Shown: positions 47,312 through 56,362, counted from the first letter of the stretch. The stretch is DNA of 64,000 nucleotides from Kutzneria viridogrisea (GCA_014138725.1 JACJID010000005.1:186001-250000); one strand, 5' to 3'. The notes: generated by a model not told the origin, from the sequence alone. Translations and numbers: made by a program.

Positions 47312-48342
47312 CGGCTACCCGGACCACCGCGCGCAACGGGTACGGCCTGGTCGGCGGGCTGGTGCTGGCCGCCGTCGCCGGGGCGCTGATCGGCACCTCG
47401 CTGACCGGTGAGACACCGGTGCCCGGCGTGGCCGAACCCGGCGTGGTGGTCCGGTTCGGGCTGCCGCTGGTGCGGGTGCTGCTGGACGTGTCCGCGCTGG
47501 GCACGGTCGGGCTGAGCCTGCTGCCGATGCTGCTCGGCTTCGACCGGCCCACGCAGACCGAGCCGGTGCTGCGGCTGGCCCGCAGGGCCGCGGTGATCAC
47601 CTCTGCGGGCTGGGTCGTCGGTGCCCTGCTGTCGCTGGTGTTCCAGACCGCCGACCTGCACCCGGACCAGGGGCCGACCATCGGCTCGATCGTGGACTAC
47701 GTGCGCACCATCGGCGCGGGCCAGGCGCTGGTGATCAGCGCGGTGGTCGCGCTGATCTACCTGGGCTTCGCCGTGCTGGCCGTGCGGCACGGCGAGTCGG
47801 TGCCCGCCGAGCTGCGGGTGGTGCTGTCGGTGTTCGGCCTGCTGCCCATCCCGGTCACCGGGCACGCCTCGAACTTCGGGCTGGCCTGGGGCGGGCACGG
47901 GCTGACCATGGTCTCGATGGAGCTGCACGTCATGGCGGCGGCGGGCTGGACCGGTGGGCTGGCCGCACTGGGTGTGCTGGTGGCCAGCAACCGGACGTTG
48001 CTGGCCACCGCGCTGCCCAAGTTCTCCAAGCTGGCCACCCTGTGCATCGCCGTGGTCGGGGTGACCGGCCTGGTCAACGCCTTCCTCACGCTCTACGAGA
48101 CGCCCGGAGTCGACCCGGTCGGCGGCCTGTTCACCACCCACTACGGCTGGATCGTGCTGGGCAAGCTGGCCTGCTTCGCTGTGCTCGCCGCGCTGGGCGC
48201 GAACATCCGGTTCCGGCTGCTGCCGCTGATCGTGCAGCACCAGCGGGTGTCCGCGCTGGTCAGCTGGATCTCGCTGGAGGTCGCGGTGATGGGCCTGGCC
48301 TACGGGCTGGCCGTGGTGCTCACCCGCGCTCCCGTGGCGTGA
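47308..48342 (+). CDS. copD: CopD-family copper membrane protein
   Basis: 344 residues; GTG start overlaps the copC stop. About eight membrane helices, among them LVGGLVLAAVAGALIGTSL, LVISAVVALIYLGFAVLAV and LACFAVLAALGANIRFRLLP. Conserved His and Trp residues in PVTGHASNFG, GGHGLTMVSMELHVMAAAGW and TTHYGWIVLGKL match the CopD metal-binding positions. Takes up copper across the membrane, probably for cuproenzyme assembly. Confidence 0.93.
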   Translation: MTATRTTARNGYGLVGGLVLAAVAGALIGTSLTGETPVPGVAEPGVVVRFGLPLVRVLLDVSALGTVGLSLLPMLLGFDRPTQTEPVLRLARRAAVITSAGWVVGALLSLVFQTADLHPDQGPTIGSIVDYVRTIGAGQALVISAVVALIYLGFAVLAVRHGESVPAELRVVLSVFGLLPIPVTGHASNFGLAWGGHGLTMVSMELHVMAAAGWTGGLAALGVLVASNRTLLATALPKFSKLATLCIAVVGVTGLVNAFLTLYETPGVDPVGGLFTTHYGWIVLGKLACFAVLAALGANIRFRLLPLIVQHQRVSALVSWISLEVAVMGLAYGLAVVLTRAPVA

Positions 48343-48391
48343 CTCTCCCGCGCGCGACGGGAACCGACCTGCCGGGCGAGAGTCCGATCGC

Positions 48392-49192
48392 TCAGATGCC
48401 GGCGGCCTGAGTGCTTGCGCTGCCCTGCAACAGCACCGATGCCACCTGTGCGGGGTCGTCGCTCATCGGCACGTGACCGCAGCCGGGCAGCGGGATGTGC
48501 CGGGCGGCGGGCAGCGCACGGCGGGCGCGTTTCGCCTGGTAGGGCAGCAGCAGGCTGTCCCGGGTGCCCCAGGCGATCGTCACCGGGATGTCCTCGGGGA
48601 TCTGCCCGGCGAAGGGCGTGCCCTCCTTGACGATCGCCTTGTAGGCGGGCCACGCGATCTTGAACGCCTCGTAGTCGTGCAGCGCCTGGTCCGGGTCCAG
48701 CCTGCCCGGGTGCGCCACGATCGCGGCGTACATCAGGCCGCGGCCGAGGGCGCTGCGGGTCAGCTTCGGCACGGCGGGCTCGATGACCCGGCCGATGCCG
48801 CGCATCGTGCCGAACACCGCCTTGGTGTAGCTGAAGTCCCAGTTGGCACGCCAGAAACCGGCCGGCGACAGCACGGTCGCCGACCGGACCTGGCCACGTA
48901 CCGCCAGCTCCAGAGCCAGTCGACCACCCAGTGAGTTGCCCGCGACATGTGGACGCGACACCCCCAGGGCCGCGCACAACCGTCCGAGCTGGTCGATCGT
49001 CTGGTCGAGCGCGGTACCCGCCGAGGGATCCAGTGTGGGGGACTCGCCGTGGCCCGGCAGGTCGACCATGATCAGGTCGCGGTGCGGGGCCAGCCGGTCC
49101 ACCAGCGGTGCCCAGGCCTGCCTGCGGTGAGTGACACCGTGCAGCAGGACGAGCGGTTCGCCTGAGCCGGTCCGTTCGTACGCCAACGCCAT
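48392..49192 (-). CDS. alpha/beta-fold hydrolase
   Basis: 266 residues from ATG 49192 after GGAGG. Oxyanion motif LLHGVTHRRQAW, nucleophile VAGNSLGGRLAL (Ser about residue 88), acid AWGTRDSLLLP and His in GCGHVPMSDDP. DLPGHGESPTL is typical of haloalkane dehalogenase/epoxide hydrolase-like esterases. Substrate unknown. An imperfect palindrome lies in its promoter. Confidence 0.9.
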   Translation of the reverse strand: MALAYERTGSGEPLVLLHGVTHRRQAWAPLVDRLAPHRDLIMVDLPGHGESPTLDPSAGTALDQTIDQLGRLCAALGVSRPHVAGNSLGGRLALELAVRGQVRSATVLSPAGFWRANWDFSYTKAVFGTMRGIGRVIEPAVPKLTRSALGRGLMYAAIVAHPGRLDPDQALHDYEAFKIAWPAYKAIVKEGTPFAGQIPEDIPVTIAWGTRDSLLLPYQAKRARRALPAARHIPLPGCGHVPMSDDPAQVASVLLQGSASTQAAGI

Positions 49193-49213
49193 GAGGACAC
49201 CTCCGCGCCTACC

Positions 49214-49241
49214 TACTCGCGGTAACTATACCGACAAGTAA
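49214..49241 (-). promoter_or_regulatory. imperfect palindrome, possible TetR-type operator
   Basis: TACTTGTCGGTA and TACCGCGAGTA face each other across TAGT in the promoter of the hydrolase gene. Such TACTxGCGGTA-like arms are common targets of TetR-family repressors. No regulator gene is adjacent. Confidence 0.4.
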
Positions 49242-49328
49242 CACCCGTGCCACGGCGATCAACCCGGGCGAGGCGTTCCGGCAGGCGCGGAGGGTTTCCC
49301 GCAGGAGGGGAGTCTGCGGGAGGCTTCC

Positions 49329-49736
49329 TCAGCCGTTGTTCAGCCACTCCTTGATCATCTTCTCCCACTGGCGGTCGTCAGTGGTCTCCATGAATTCCTT
49401 GCGGTTGATCAGGAGGTAGAACTCGCCCTGCACCGTGCTGTCGATGATGAGGGGCTTACCGGCGTTGAGCAGACCGCCGATGAAACGGCCGTAGTGCTCA
49501 GTGAACTCCGTCTTCACGGACTTGATGTCCGCACGCGTGAGCTCGAGGTCGCCGCTGTCGCTCCACTGGCTGAGAACCAGCTTGTCGTCGTAGAGCGTCA
49601 CATCACCCCGGCGCTGGAACAGGGCCTTCTGGCTGACACCAGCAGCCACCTTGTCCGCACCCGTCTTGCGGGACAACTCGTCCGTGGTCGCACCGACGTA
49701 GTTGCCCTGTGCAATCGCTGCTTGGTTCGAAGTCAC
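49329..49736 (-). CDS. hypothetical protein with PH/GRAM-like fold, 135 aa
   Basis: GTG 49736 follows GGGAAG; ATG 49778 or 49772 are alternatives without a ribosome site. The middle (FQRRGDVTLYDDKLVLSQW, then LELTRADIKSVKTEFTEHYG) has the strand-rich pattern of PH-like domains, ending in a helix EKMIKEWLNNG. Codon use is less G/C-rich than neighbours. No signal peptide. Known actinobacterial relatives are uncharacterised as far as I know. Confidence 0.72.
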   Translation of the reverse strand: MTSNQAAIAQGNYVGATTDELSRKTGADKVAAGVSQKALFQRRGDVTLYDDKLVLSQWSDSGDLELTRADIKSVKTEFTEHYGRFIGGLLNAGKPLIIDSTVQGEFYLLINRKEFMETTDDRQWEKMIKEWLNNG

Positions 49737-49878
49737 GAGATGAATACTTCCCTTTTCGAGTGCCGATCGCATCGACACATAGACCAGATCGCCGTAACTT
49801 TGGTAGAAGCCCCGGCAACTTTGGTAGGGCAGCGCCCGCGATCAGGTCTTCCAGGCAGGTTTTCCCTGCACAACCGCG

Positions 49879-50187
49879 TCAGTCGCGGTCGATGACCTGC
49901 GCGGCGGATGGCTGCTTGCGCAGGGTGGTCAGCCTGCCCAGCACGCCCTGTCCCCTGCGCTCCAGCTCCTTGCGGTCGATCCAGCCCGCCGCGTAGTGCC
50001 GGTACGCCTGGGAGAGCATGACGAGCTCGGCGAGGTAGTCGGCGGACCTTCGGCGCCTGGCCTCGGGCAGCGCGGGCAGCAGCGGCAGCTGGCTGTCCAC
50101 CACCTCGTCCAGCAGCTGCGCGGTGCGCAGGGCACGCCTGGCCCGCCACCCGGTCCACGCGAAGAAACGCCTTCTACCAAAGCCCAT
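49879..50187 (-). CDS. hypothetical basic protein, 102 aa
   Basis: Starts at ATG 50187 (GFGRRRFFAWTGWRARRALR), with an N-terminal Arg/Trp-rich amphipathic stretch and two helices (LLPALPEARRRRSADYLAEL; YAAGWIDRKELERRGQGVLG). No family recognised. The ribosome site is weak. Confidence 0.6.
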   Translation of the reverse strand: MGFGRRRFFAWTGWRARRALRTAQLLDEVVDSQLPLLPALPEARRRRSADYLAELVMLSQAYRHYAAGWIDRKELERRGQGVLGRLTTLRKQPSAAQVIDRD

Positions 50188-50288
50188 CACAGTGACAGCC
50201 CACCTCGCCGCCGTACGCACGCCCCCCGAGGACGTCGTGATGCCTCTGGAGTCGTTCGGGGCCGAAATTGCGTTACCGGGATGTGACG

Positions 50289-51203
50289 CTACCGGTAGGG
50301 GGCCCACCGGGAGAAGATGTCCCCGGCACGAACTGAGCGCAGCCGGCGGCGCAGCTCCGAGCGGATGTTCGGGTTGCTGCGGGCTATCGGCAGGACAGCG
50401 GCGGTGAGCTTGAGCTCACGCACCTCGCGCAGCACCGCGAAACCATCCCATTGGGTGACGTCGAAGCCGTACGCCTCGGCCAGCTGGGCGTGCTTGTTGA
50501 CGGTGTGGTGGAACCGCAGCTGCCCGACCGCGATCGGCACCAGGTCCCACTCGCGCGGGCCGAGCACGGTGGTGTCGAAGTCGCACAGCACCGTGCCGCC
50601 GGGAGTGGTGATCAGATTGCCCAGGTGCGCGTCCCCGTGCACCACCCCGCGGGGCAGCTCGTAGCGGACCTCGCCGAGCCGGGCCTCCACCTCGTCACAG
50701 CGGCGCAGCAGGAACTCCACGTCATCGGGGTCCCAGCCCTCGGCGTCACCGATCCGCCTGCGCAGGTCGTCGATCGGGTTCCACTCCGGCAGGCTCGCGT
50801 CCTCCACCGGGATCTCGTGCATCTGCTTGAGCAGCACCGCCAGCTCGGCGACGGTGGGCTCCTCGCCGGTGTCCGGCACCTCCTGCCAGAACGTGGCCGA
50901 GTGCACGCCGATGTGCAGCGGCTGCGGCACGTCGGGCAGCAGCTCCACGGCGGGCACCCCGTAGTCGGCGAGCAGCTTGGCCGCGTTCACCACGTTGTCG
51001 GCCCGGTGCCGCAGGCCCGGTGTCAGCACGATCCGCACCACGACCGGGTGCCGGGCGAGCCGGAACACGGCGTTGTTCACGAAGCGGATGAGCTCCGCAC
51101 CTGTCGCGTCGAGGCCCACCTCCTCGCACGCCTTGGCGAGGACGGCCCGCAGCCGTTCCCTCGTCGATCGCCCGTCAGACACCGAAGCCGTCACAGTGGT
51201 CAT
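50289..51203 (-). CDS. aminoglycoside phosphotransferase-family kinase
   Basis: 304 residues; ATG overlaps the upstream regulator stop (ATGA). The kinase catalytic loop is GVVHGDAHLGNLITTPGG, the metal-binding loop LCDFDTTVLGPREWDL, and the N-lobe has NNAVFRLARHPVVVRIVL. In actinobacteria this gene is often tied to an XRE-TPR regulator, suggesting it phosphorylates an endogenous small molecule, not a drug; this is an inference. Confidence 0.9.
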   Translation of the reverse strand: MTTVTASVSDGRSTRERLRAVLAKACEEVGLDATGAELIRFVNNAVFRLARHPVVVRIVLTPGLRHRADNVVNAAKLLADYGVPAVELLPDVPQPLHIGVHSATFWQEVPDTGEEPTVAELAVLLKQMHEIPVEDASLPEWNPIDDLRRRIGDAEGWDPDDVEFLLRRCDEVEARLGEVRYELPRGVVHGDAHLGNLITTPGGTVLCDFDTTVLGPREWDLVPIAVGQLRFHHTVNKHAQLAEAYGFDVTQWDGFAVLREVRELKLTAAVLPIARSNPNIRSELRRRLRSVRAGDIFSRWAPYR

Positions 51204-52576
51204 ACCGTCCGATACACCTTGATCCGCTCGGCCAGGTCCAGCGCGGCCGAGTTGTTCTTGCGCCTGCTCGCTTCCAGCTGGAGCGGCTTGAGCCGGTCCG
51301 AGATGCGCTTGGACTTGATCGCATCGCCCAGCTTCATGGCCTGGTTGCCGACCTTCACCCCCTGGTCCACGTCACCGACCCGCATGTGGTTCTCGGCCAG
51401 CATGCTCAGCCCGAACACGTGGGTGCGCTGCATGTTGCTCTCGTAGCCGTCGTTGCACTTGATCAGCTCGTTGACCGCGAGCGGCGCGTACTTGAGGCGG
51501 TTCTCCTCGAACTCGCCCAGGGCGCTCAGCGCCGAGCCGATCATCCCGTGCAGGTCGTTGACGTCGAAGAACTTGACCCAGCCGGGCGCTTCCTCACCCT
51601 GCGCCCGCTCGAACTCGTCGCGGGTCCGCCCGATCATGCGCTGCACCTGGTCCTGCCGGTTCAGCCTGCCGTAGGCCCAGGCCTCGTTCGCGCAGAGCAC
51701 GGCCACGGTCAGCGCGGACCCCGACTCCTGGGCCGCGATCTGGCCCAGCTGGAACATCTTCAGCGCCTCACCGGCCGCGTCGTTGTGCAGGTAGACCCGG
51801 CCCATCCGGTACAGGATGTTGGCGACCAGGCCGTTGTCCCCGCCGAGCTTGGCCAGCTCCAGCGCCTTCGCGAAGTGCGTGCGCGCCGAGTCCAGCAGGC
51901 CGGTGTCGAAGGAGGTCCACCCGGCCAGGCTGTGCATGTCGGCCACGGCCTTGTAGAGCCTGTTCTGCACCACGTCGGAGGCGGTCACCTCCAGCAGCTG
52001 CCGCGTCCAGGACAGCTGGGCGACCACGGCGTCGCGGCAGAAGCCGCCGCCGTACTGGTAGTCCAGCGAGCGCAGCGCTCGCGTGGCCGCCTCGATCTGC
52101 CGGACGTCGGTCAGTCCGATCCGGTTCGGGGTCGGTGTCTGCGCCGCGGTCGGCACCCACGCGCCGCTCTCCGGGCCGAGTACCTGGGCGCCCATCGTCA
52201 CCGAGGCCGCGTGCTGGAGGAACCGGCGGCGCTTGGCCTCCTCGTCCTCACGCTGCTCGGCCTCGTCCGCCCCGCCGACCACCTTGAGCGCGGTGGCCTC
52301 GTCGTAGGCCAGGCCCATGTAGCCGCGTGGCACACCGAGGCCGTCGGCGATCCTGGCCAGCACGTCGTAGGCCATGACCTGGCGGCCCTTGAGGATCTCC
52401 GAGACCTCGGACTGGGACTGGCCGGTGAGGGCCGCGATCTGACGCTGGGACACGCCAACCCGTCGCAGCTGCTTGTAGACGGAACTGACGTCCCGTGCAG
52501 CCAGCGCGTCGCGCATCTCCTGGCGCTCCCAGTTGTCCGGCGTAACTGGAGAGCTCTGGGAACCGATGGTGTTCAA
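51200..52576 (-). CDS. XRE-family regulator with C-terminal TPR-like domain
   Basis: 458 residues. N-terminal HTH: LRRVGVSQRQIAALTGQSQS followed by EVSEILKGRQVMAYDVLARI. A linker rich in Glu/Arg leads to helical repeats (YKAVADMHSLAGWTSFDTGL; HFAKALELAKLGGDNGLVAN; YRMGRVYLHNDAAGEALKMF), forming a TPR superhelix likely to bind a peptide or small ligand, as in Rgg/PlcR-like regulators. Cotranslated with the kinase gene. Upstream lie three CTGATCGG elements. Confidence 0.92.
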   Translation of the reverse strand: MNTIGSQSSPVTPDNWERQEMRDALAARDVSSVYKQLRRVGVSQRQIAALTGQSQSEVSEILKGRQVMAYDVLARIADGLGVPRGYMGLAYDEATALKVVGGADEAEQREDEEAKRRRFLQHAASVTMGAQVLGPESGAWVPTAAQTPTPNRIGLTDVRQIEAATRALRSLDYQYGGGFCRDAVVAQLSWTRQLLEVTASDVVQNRLYKAVADMHSLAGWTSFDTGLLDSARTHFAKALELAKLGGDNGLVANILYRMGRVYLHNDAAGEALKMFQLGQIAAQESGSALTVAVLCANEAWAYGRLNRQDQVQRMIGRTRDEFERAQGEEAPGWVKFFDVNDLHGMIGSALSALGEFEENRLKYAPLAVNELIKCNDGYESNMQRTHVFGLSMLAENHMRVGDVDQGVKVGNQAMKLGDAIKSKRISDRLKPLQLEASRRKNNSAALDLAERIKVYRTV

Positions 52577-52644
52577 TTCCGCCCCCTCACGGTTCGACGG
52601 GCGTCATCCGAAGAGTAAGGGCACTTCTCCCCGGCGGTGAAGCC

Positions 52645-52713
52645 CTGATCGGCAGGGCTGATCGGTCGGGCCGAACCTGGCTGACCGTTCACCGTGCATC
52701 TCCCACCGATCAG
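52645..52713. promoter_or_regulatory. three CTGATCGG elements upstream of the XRE regulator
   Basis: CTGATCGG at 52645-52652 and 52658-52665, 13 bp apart, plus its reverse complement CCGATCAG at 52706-52713. They lie between the divergent regulator and the 74-aa gene, a suitable place for autoregulatory operators. Confidence 0.5.
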
Positions 52714-52792
52714 CGCTGTGACACCCCACTACGTTTCAACTGGTCCCAATCTAGTTTTCCGTAAGCGGTCGAGCACGGAGGGACACAGCAGC

Positions 52793-53017
52793 GTGGATCT
52801 GGTCGAGCGAGCTGCCACCCCCTCCGTCGGCACCCGGCGCGCATGGCGCATCCACTGCAGCGATGTGGTTAACCGGGAGCGGTGCCTGACCGTCGTCGTG
52901 GACAAGGGCAAGGTGGTCCTCGTCGGACCTCCTGGCGAGACCGCGGTGCTGTCCGCTGGCCAACTCGGCCAGCTGAGGACGGCGCTGCGCGAGGCCGCCG
53001 ACCAGGCGGAAAGGTGA
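52793..53017 (+). CDS. small conserved hypothetical protein, 74 aa
   Basis: GTG 52793, ten bases after GGAGGG. Sequence begins VDLVERAATPSVGTRRAWRI, then HCSDVVNRERCLTVVVDKGK and VVLVGPPGETAVLSAGQLGQ. A beta-hairpin plus C-terminal helix is likely. Small proteins of this size next to XRE regulators are common in actinobacterial developmental loci, and a relation to BldB- or DUF397-type proteins is possible but unproven. Divergent from the XRE regulator; 12 bp before the next gene. Confidence 0.68.
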   Translation: MDLVERAATPSVGTRRAWRIHCSDVVNRERCLTVVVDKGKVVLVGPPGETAVLSAGQLGQLRTALREAADQAER

Positions 53018-53029
53018 CGGTGAACTTCC

Positions 53030-53395
53030 GTGGACGAGATTCTCGGCCAGGTTCTGAGGAACGCGGTGTGGGAACGCCTGGACATGCTCTCCGAGCTGGC
53101 CAACCAGGCTGACGCCCCCTCGCTGCTCTCCGTCGCCCGCTCCGAACTGCCCCGGCTGACCGACGGCTGGCGCGCACTGCTCGCCGCGCACGAGCCCGAC
53201 GAGCGTGGCAACTGCCCCGAGTGCTCGACCCGTTGGAGGCAGCAGAAGTCCCCGTGCTCGGTCTGGCGTGCCGCCTACGAGCACCTGGTTGCCGGCGGCC
53301 TCGCCGCCCGCCCAGCACGACACATGCTCAGCCACCAGGAGCAGCCAGCCCCCGTTCAGCGAGGAGCACACCGAACCGCGCTGGCTGCCCACTAG
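53030..53395 (+). CDS. hypothetical protein with Cys motif, 121 aa
   Basis: GTG 53030 starts VDEILGQVLRNAVWERLDML. The central ERGNCPECSTRWRQQKSPCS places three cysteines that could bind zinc, followed by VWRAAYEHLVAGGLAAR. The C-terminal 30 residues are low-complexity. Probably cotranscribed with the 74-aa gene, 12 bp upstream. Confidence 0.65.
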   Translation: MDEILGQVLRNAVWERLDMLSELANQADAPSLLSVARSELPRLTDGWRALLAAHEPDERGNCPECSTRWRQQKSPCSVWRAAYEHLVAGGLAARPARHMLSHQEQPAPVQRGAHRTALAAH

Positions 53396-53527
53396 CTGGC
53401 GGTTCCAGCCAGTCCGGGAAACCCCGACCCCGGACGAGCCGGACCACCGCCAACGGCCGACGACCCGGAGACGCCCGAACCCCCGACCGAGACGTACCGG
53501 GTCGTCGGCCTAAAACTCCACAAGCTC

Positions 53528-53579
53528 CCGCGGGCCGGTGCTGTGTGCACCACGCCTCCCAACCGGCACCGGCCCGCGG
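53528..53579. terminator. 14-bp inverted repeat in the convergent gap
   Basis: CCGCGGGCCGGTGC (53528-53541) pairs perfectly with 53566-53579 around a 24-base loop. Lies downstream of the Cys-motif gene. Confidence 0.6.
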
Positions 53580-53590
53580 TCACCAAACTC

Positions 53591-53629
53591 GGCGTTGGTG
53601 TCTGTTTTCCCCGGACAGGCACCAACGCC
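53591..53629. terminator. bidirectional terminator before the MFS gene end
   Basis: GGCGTTGGTGTCTGT (53591-53605) pairs with ACAGGCACCAACGCC (53615-53629), one mismatch. It lies four bases beyond the MFS stop and ends rightward transcription from the opposite side. Confidence 0.72.
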
Positions 53630-53633
53630 GTCC

Positions 53634-54908
53634 TCATGTCACGGCCCTGATCCTGGTGACCATGAAGCCGCCGACCAGCGTGGCGACGGCGGACAGGGCG
53701 AACAGCGCGGGGTAGCCGCCGGTGGTGCCGAGCACCAGACCGGCCACGACCGGGGCGATCACCAGGGGCAGCGAGTTGGCCACGTTGATGACACCGAGGT
53801 CCTTGGCCCGGTTCGAGGCGGCGGGCAGCACCTGGGTGAGCACGGCGAGCGCCACCGCCCAGTAGACGCCGAAGCCGACCCCGAGCAGTGGGGCCGCGAC
53901 CAGTGCGGCGGGCCAGCTCTGCGACACCACGAGCACCGCCGCGGCCAGGGCCATGACCAGCGAGGACGCCACCACGTAGGGCTTGCGGCGCCCCGAGGAG
54001 TCCGACATCCGGCCGGCGACCAGCGCGCCGATGATCAGCGCGACCCCGTACAGCGCCATCAGGATCAGCAGACCGGTGGTGGGGTCCGGGTAGTGCACGG
54101 CGTCGGCCAGGAAGTACAGCAGGTACAGGGTGCCAAGGGCGTTGCCGAAGTTGACCATGAAGTGGGTGCCCCACCCCCAGCCGAAGTCGGGGTGCCGCCG
54201 CGGCGAGATCCACAGGTTCGCCACCACCTCGCGGAACCGGCCGTCCGGCCGCAGCCGCCTCGGCAGCACGGCGTCCGGGGTGCACAGCACGAAGGCCAGC
54301 GCCCCCAGCACGACCAGCACCGCACAGGCCGCGTAACCAGGCGAGATGCCGGTGATCACCACCGAGACCAGTGCCGCACCGGCCACCGTACCGAGCATCT
54401 GGCTGATCCCGATGAAGCCGCCGATCTCGGCCCGCTGGTCCACCGGGACCCGGTCGGGCAGCGCCGCGGTGAGGCTGGCCAGCATGCCGTTCAACCCGGC
54501 TTGCACCAGCGACCAGCCGAGCACCATGACCGGCACGTTCGGCGCCGCGGCCAGCACGAGCAGGCCGACCGCACCCAGCGCGGCGCCGAGCAGGGTCCAC
54601 GGGTGGCGCCTGCCCAGGCGCGAGCAGGTGCGGTCCGACAGTGCGCCGATCACCGGGTTGGCGAACAGGGCCACCACCGCGCCGATGCCCGTGACCAGGC
54701 TGAACACCGCTTCCTTGTCGCTGTGGGCGAGCAACTCGGCCTGCTCCGGCAGCAGCACCTGGATGGGCGCGTAGATGCCCAGCCAGAGCCCGAGGTTGGC
54801 CAGGAACAGCAGGGTGGTCCAGCCGCCGCGGACTTTGGTCACGGGTTCGGTGAGCGCACGGTCTCCGTCGTCGAACGGTCCTCCGTCCAGCTCAGCGGCC
54901 TGGGCCAT
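53634..54908 (-). CDS. MFS transporter, probably for glycosides
   Basis: 424 residues, twelve predicted membrane helices. ATG 54908 shares one base with the GH1 stop (TGATG). The loop 2-3 motif GALSDRTCSRLGRRHPWTLL and its mirror AGRMSDSSGRRKPYVVAS are MFS signatures. As the second gene of a unit with a beta-glucosidase, it likely imports a disaccharide or glucoside that the enzyme cleaves inside the cell. Expected to be under the divergent TetR. Confidence 0.9.
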   Translation of the reverse strand: MAQAAELDGGPFDDGDRALTEPVTKVRGGWTTLLFLANLGLWLGIYAPIQVLLPEQAELLAHSDKEAVFSLVTGIGAVVALFANPVIGALSDRTCSRLGRRHPWTLLGAALGAVGLLVLAAAPNVPVMVLGWSLVQAGLNGMLASLTAALPDRVPVDQRAEIGGFIGISQMLGTVAGAALVSVVITGISPGYAACAVLVVLGALAFVLCTPDAVLPRRLRPDGRFREVVANLWISPRRHPDFGWGWGTHFMVNFGNALGTLYLLYFLADAVHYPDPTTGLLILMALYGVALIIGALVAGRMSDSSGRRKPYVVASSLVMALAAAVLVVSQSWPAALVAAPLLGVGFGVYWAVALAVLTQVLPAASNRAKDLGVINVANSLPLVIAPVVAGLVLGTTGGYPALFALSAVATLVGGFMVTRIRAVT

Positions 54909-56221
54909 CAGCGGGTACCCCCGATCAGCGCCCGGTACCAGTGGAAGGAGGACTTCGGGGTACGGCACTGGGTCGTGTAGTCCACGTCGACCAGGCCGAA
55001 CCTCGGCTGGTAGCCCTTGGACCACTCGAAGTTGTCCAGCAGGGACCACACGAAGTAGCCCCGCACGTCCACGCCCTGCCGCATCGCCGCGTGCAGCGCG
55101 CGCAGGTGGCCGTCCAGGAACTCGATGCGCTGCTGGTCGTCCACCCCGTCGTAGCTGCACCCGTTCTCGGTGATGTACACCGGTGGCAGCGCGGACCCGT
55201 GCCGGTCGCGCAGTTCGAGCAGGAACTGCCGGAACCCGTCCGGCACGACCGGCGAGCCGTTGGTGGTCATCGGGTAGCCCTCGACGGCGCCCAGGTCGAA
55301 GGGCAGCGGGTTGCCCTCGGACGGGGCGCTGACCTGGGTCGGCTCGTAGTAGTTGACCCCGTAGAGGTCCAGCGGGGCGGCGATGGTCGGCAGGTCCTCG
55401 GCGAACCCGGTGGGCAGCAGCGGGTGCAACTGCTCGGGGTAGCTGCCGGCGAGCACCGGGTCGGCGAACAGCCAGTTCAGCAGGTCGCTTGCGTAGTCGG
55501 CGGCTGCCCGGTCGGCGGCCGAGTCGGTGGCCGACCAGATCGGGCCGTGGTTGTTGGCGGTGCCGATCTGCCGTGCGCCCGCCGCGCGCAGCGCCTGCAC
55601 GGCCAGCCCGTGTGCGAGGTTCTGGTGGTGCGCGGTCGGCACCGAGTCGAGCAGCAGGAACTGGCCCGGTGCGTACTGGCCGATCCCGTAGCCGTAGACG
55701 GTCGTCACCATCGGCTCGTTGAGCGGGATCCACATCGCCACCCGGTCGGCGAGCCGCTCCCCCACCAGCGCCGCGTAGTCCGCGAAGTGCTTGGCGGTGT
55801 CCCTGGACAGCCAGCCGCCCGCGTCCTCGACCGGCTGCGGGGTGTCCCAGTGGTAGAGCGTGGCTGCGGGCGCGATGCCCGCCTCGCACAGCGCGTCCAC
55901 CAGCCGGTCGTAGAAGCCGAGCCCCTCGGCGTTGGCCGGTCCGGTGCCCTCGGGCTGGATCCTCGGCCAGGCGATGGAGAACCGGTACGCGTCGACGCCG
56001 AGCTGGGACATCAGCGCGATGTCCTCGGGGTAGCGGTGGTAGTGGTCGCAGGCCACGTCCCCGGTGTGACCGGAGTACACCCGATCGGGTGTCGCGCAGA
56101 AGGTGTCCCAGGTGGATCGTCCCCTGCCACCCTCGGAGACGGCACCCTCTACCTGGTACGCCGAGGTGGAGACACCCCACAAGAAGCCATCGGGGAAGGA
56201 CGGGAGGGCAGGCTCAGTCAT
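54908..56221 (-). CDS. GH1 beta-glucosidase
   Basis: 437 residues. PSFPDGFLWGVSTSAYQVEG opens the GH1 barrel; the acid/base Glu is in IPLNEPMVTTVYGYG and the nucleophile Glu in PPVYITENGCSYDG. YHWDTPQPVEDAGGWL and FVWSLLDNFEWSKGYQPRFG complete the family signature. No signal peptide, so it acts in the cytoplasm on imported beta-glucosides. First gene of the unit with the MFS transporter. Confidence 0.95.
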   Translation of the reverse strand: MTEPALPSFPDGFLWGVSTSAYQVEGAVSEGGRGRSTWDTFCATPDRVYSGHTGDVACDHYHRYPEDIALMSQLGVDAYRFSIAWPRIQPEGTGPANAEGLGFYDRLVDALCEAGIAPAATLYHWDTPQPVEDAGGWLSRDTAKHFADYAALVGERLADRVAMWIPLNEPMVTTVYGYGIGQYAPGQFLLLDSVPTAHHQNLAHGLAVQALRAAGARQIGTANNHGPIWSATDSAADRAAADYASDLLNWLFADPVLAGSYPEQLHPLLPTGFAEDLPTIAAPLDLYGVNYYEPTQVSAPSEGNPLPFDLGAVEGYPMTTNGSPVVPDGFRQFLLELRDRHGSALPPVYITENGCSYDGVDDQQRIEFLDGHLRALHAAMRQGVDVRGYFVWSLLDNFEWSKGYQPRFGLVDVDYTTQCRTPKSSFHWYRALIGGTR

Positions 56222-56362
56222 GGCACCACCTCAGTTACTGGCGTTACCCGCCGGTAGACGTGAAACTTGTTCGGATCCTAGGCGTGTTGGACGTCACAGG
56301 GAAGTGCCTGCCCGGGGTCACCGGCAAGATGACCTCCTATCGCCGTCACTCGAGGAGTCAGC
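56222..56362. promoter_or_regulatory. divergent promoter region between GH1 and TetR genes
   Basis: 141 bp with GGCGTTACCCGCCGGTAGACG near 56240, where TTACC and GGTAG form an inverted pair, plus a CGGATCCTAGG segment. A TetR operator is expected here by position; the exact site is not certain. Confidence 0.45.

Noticed and set aside
52793-53017. Firm naming of the 74-aa protein as BldB or DUF397
   Set aside because: Size and context fit but I could not match defining residues, so it is left as hypothetical.
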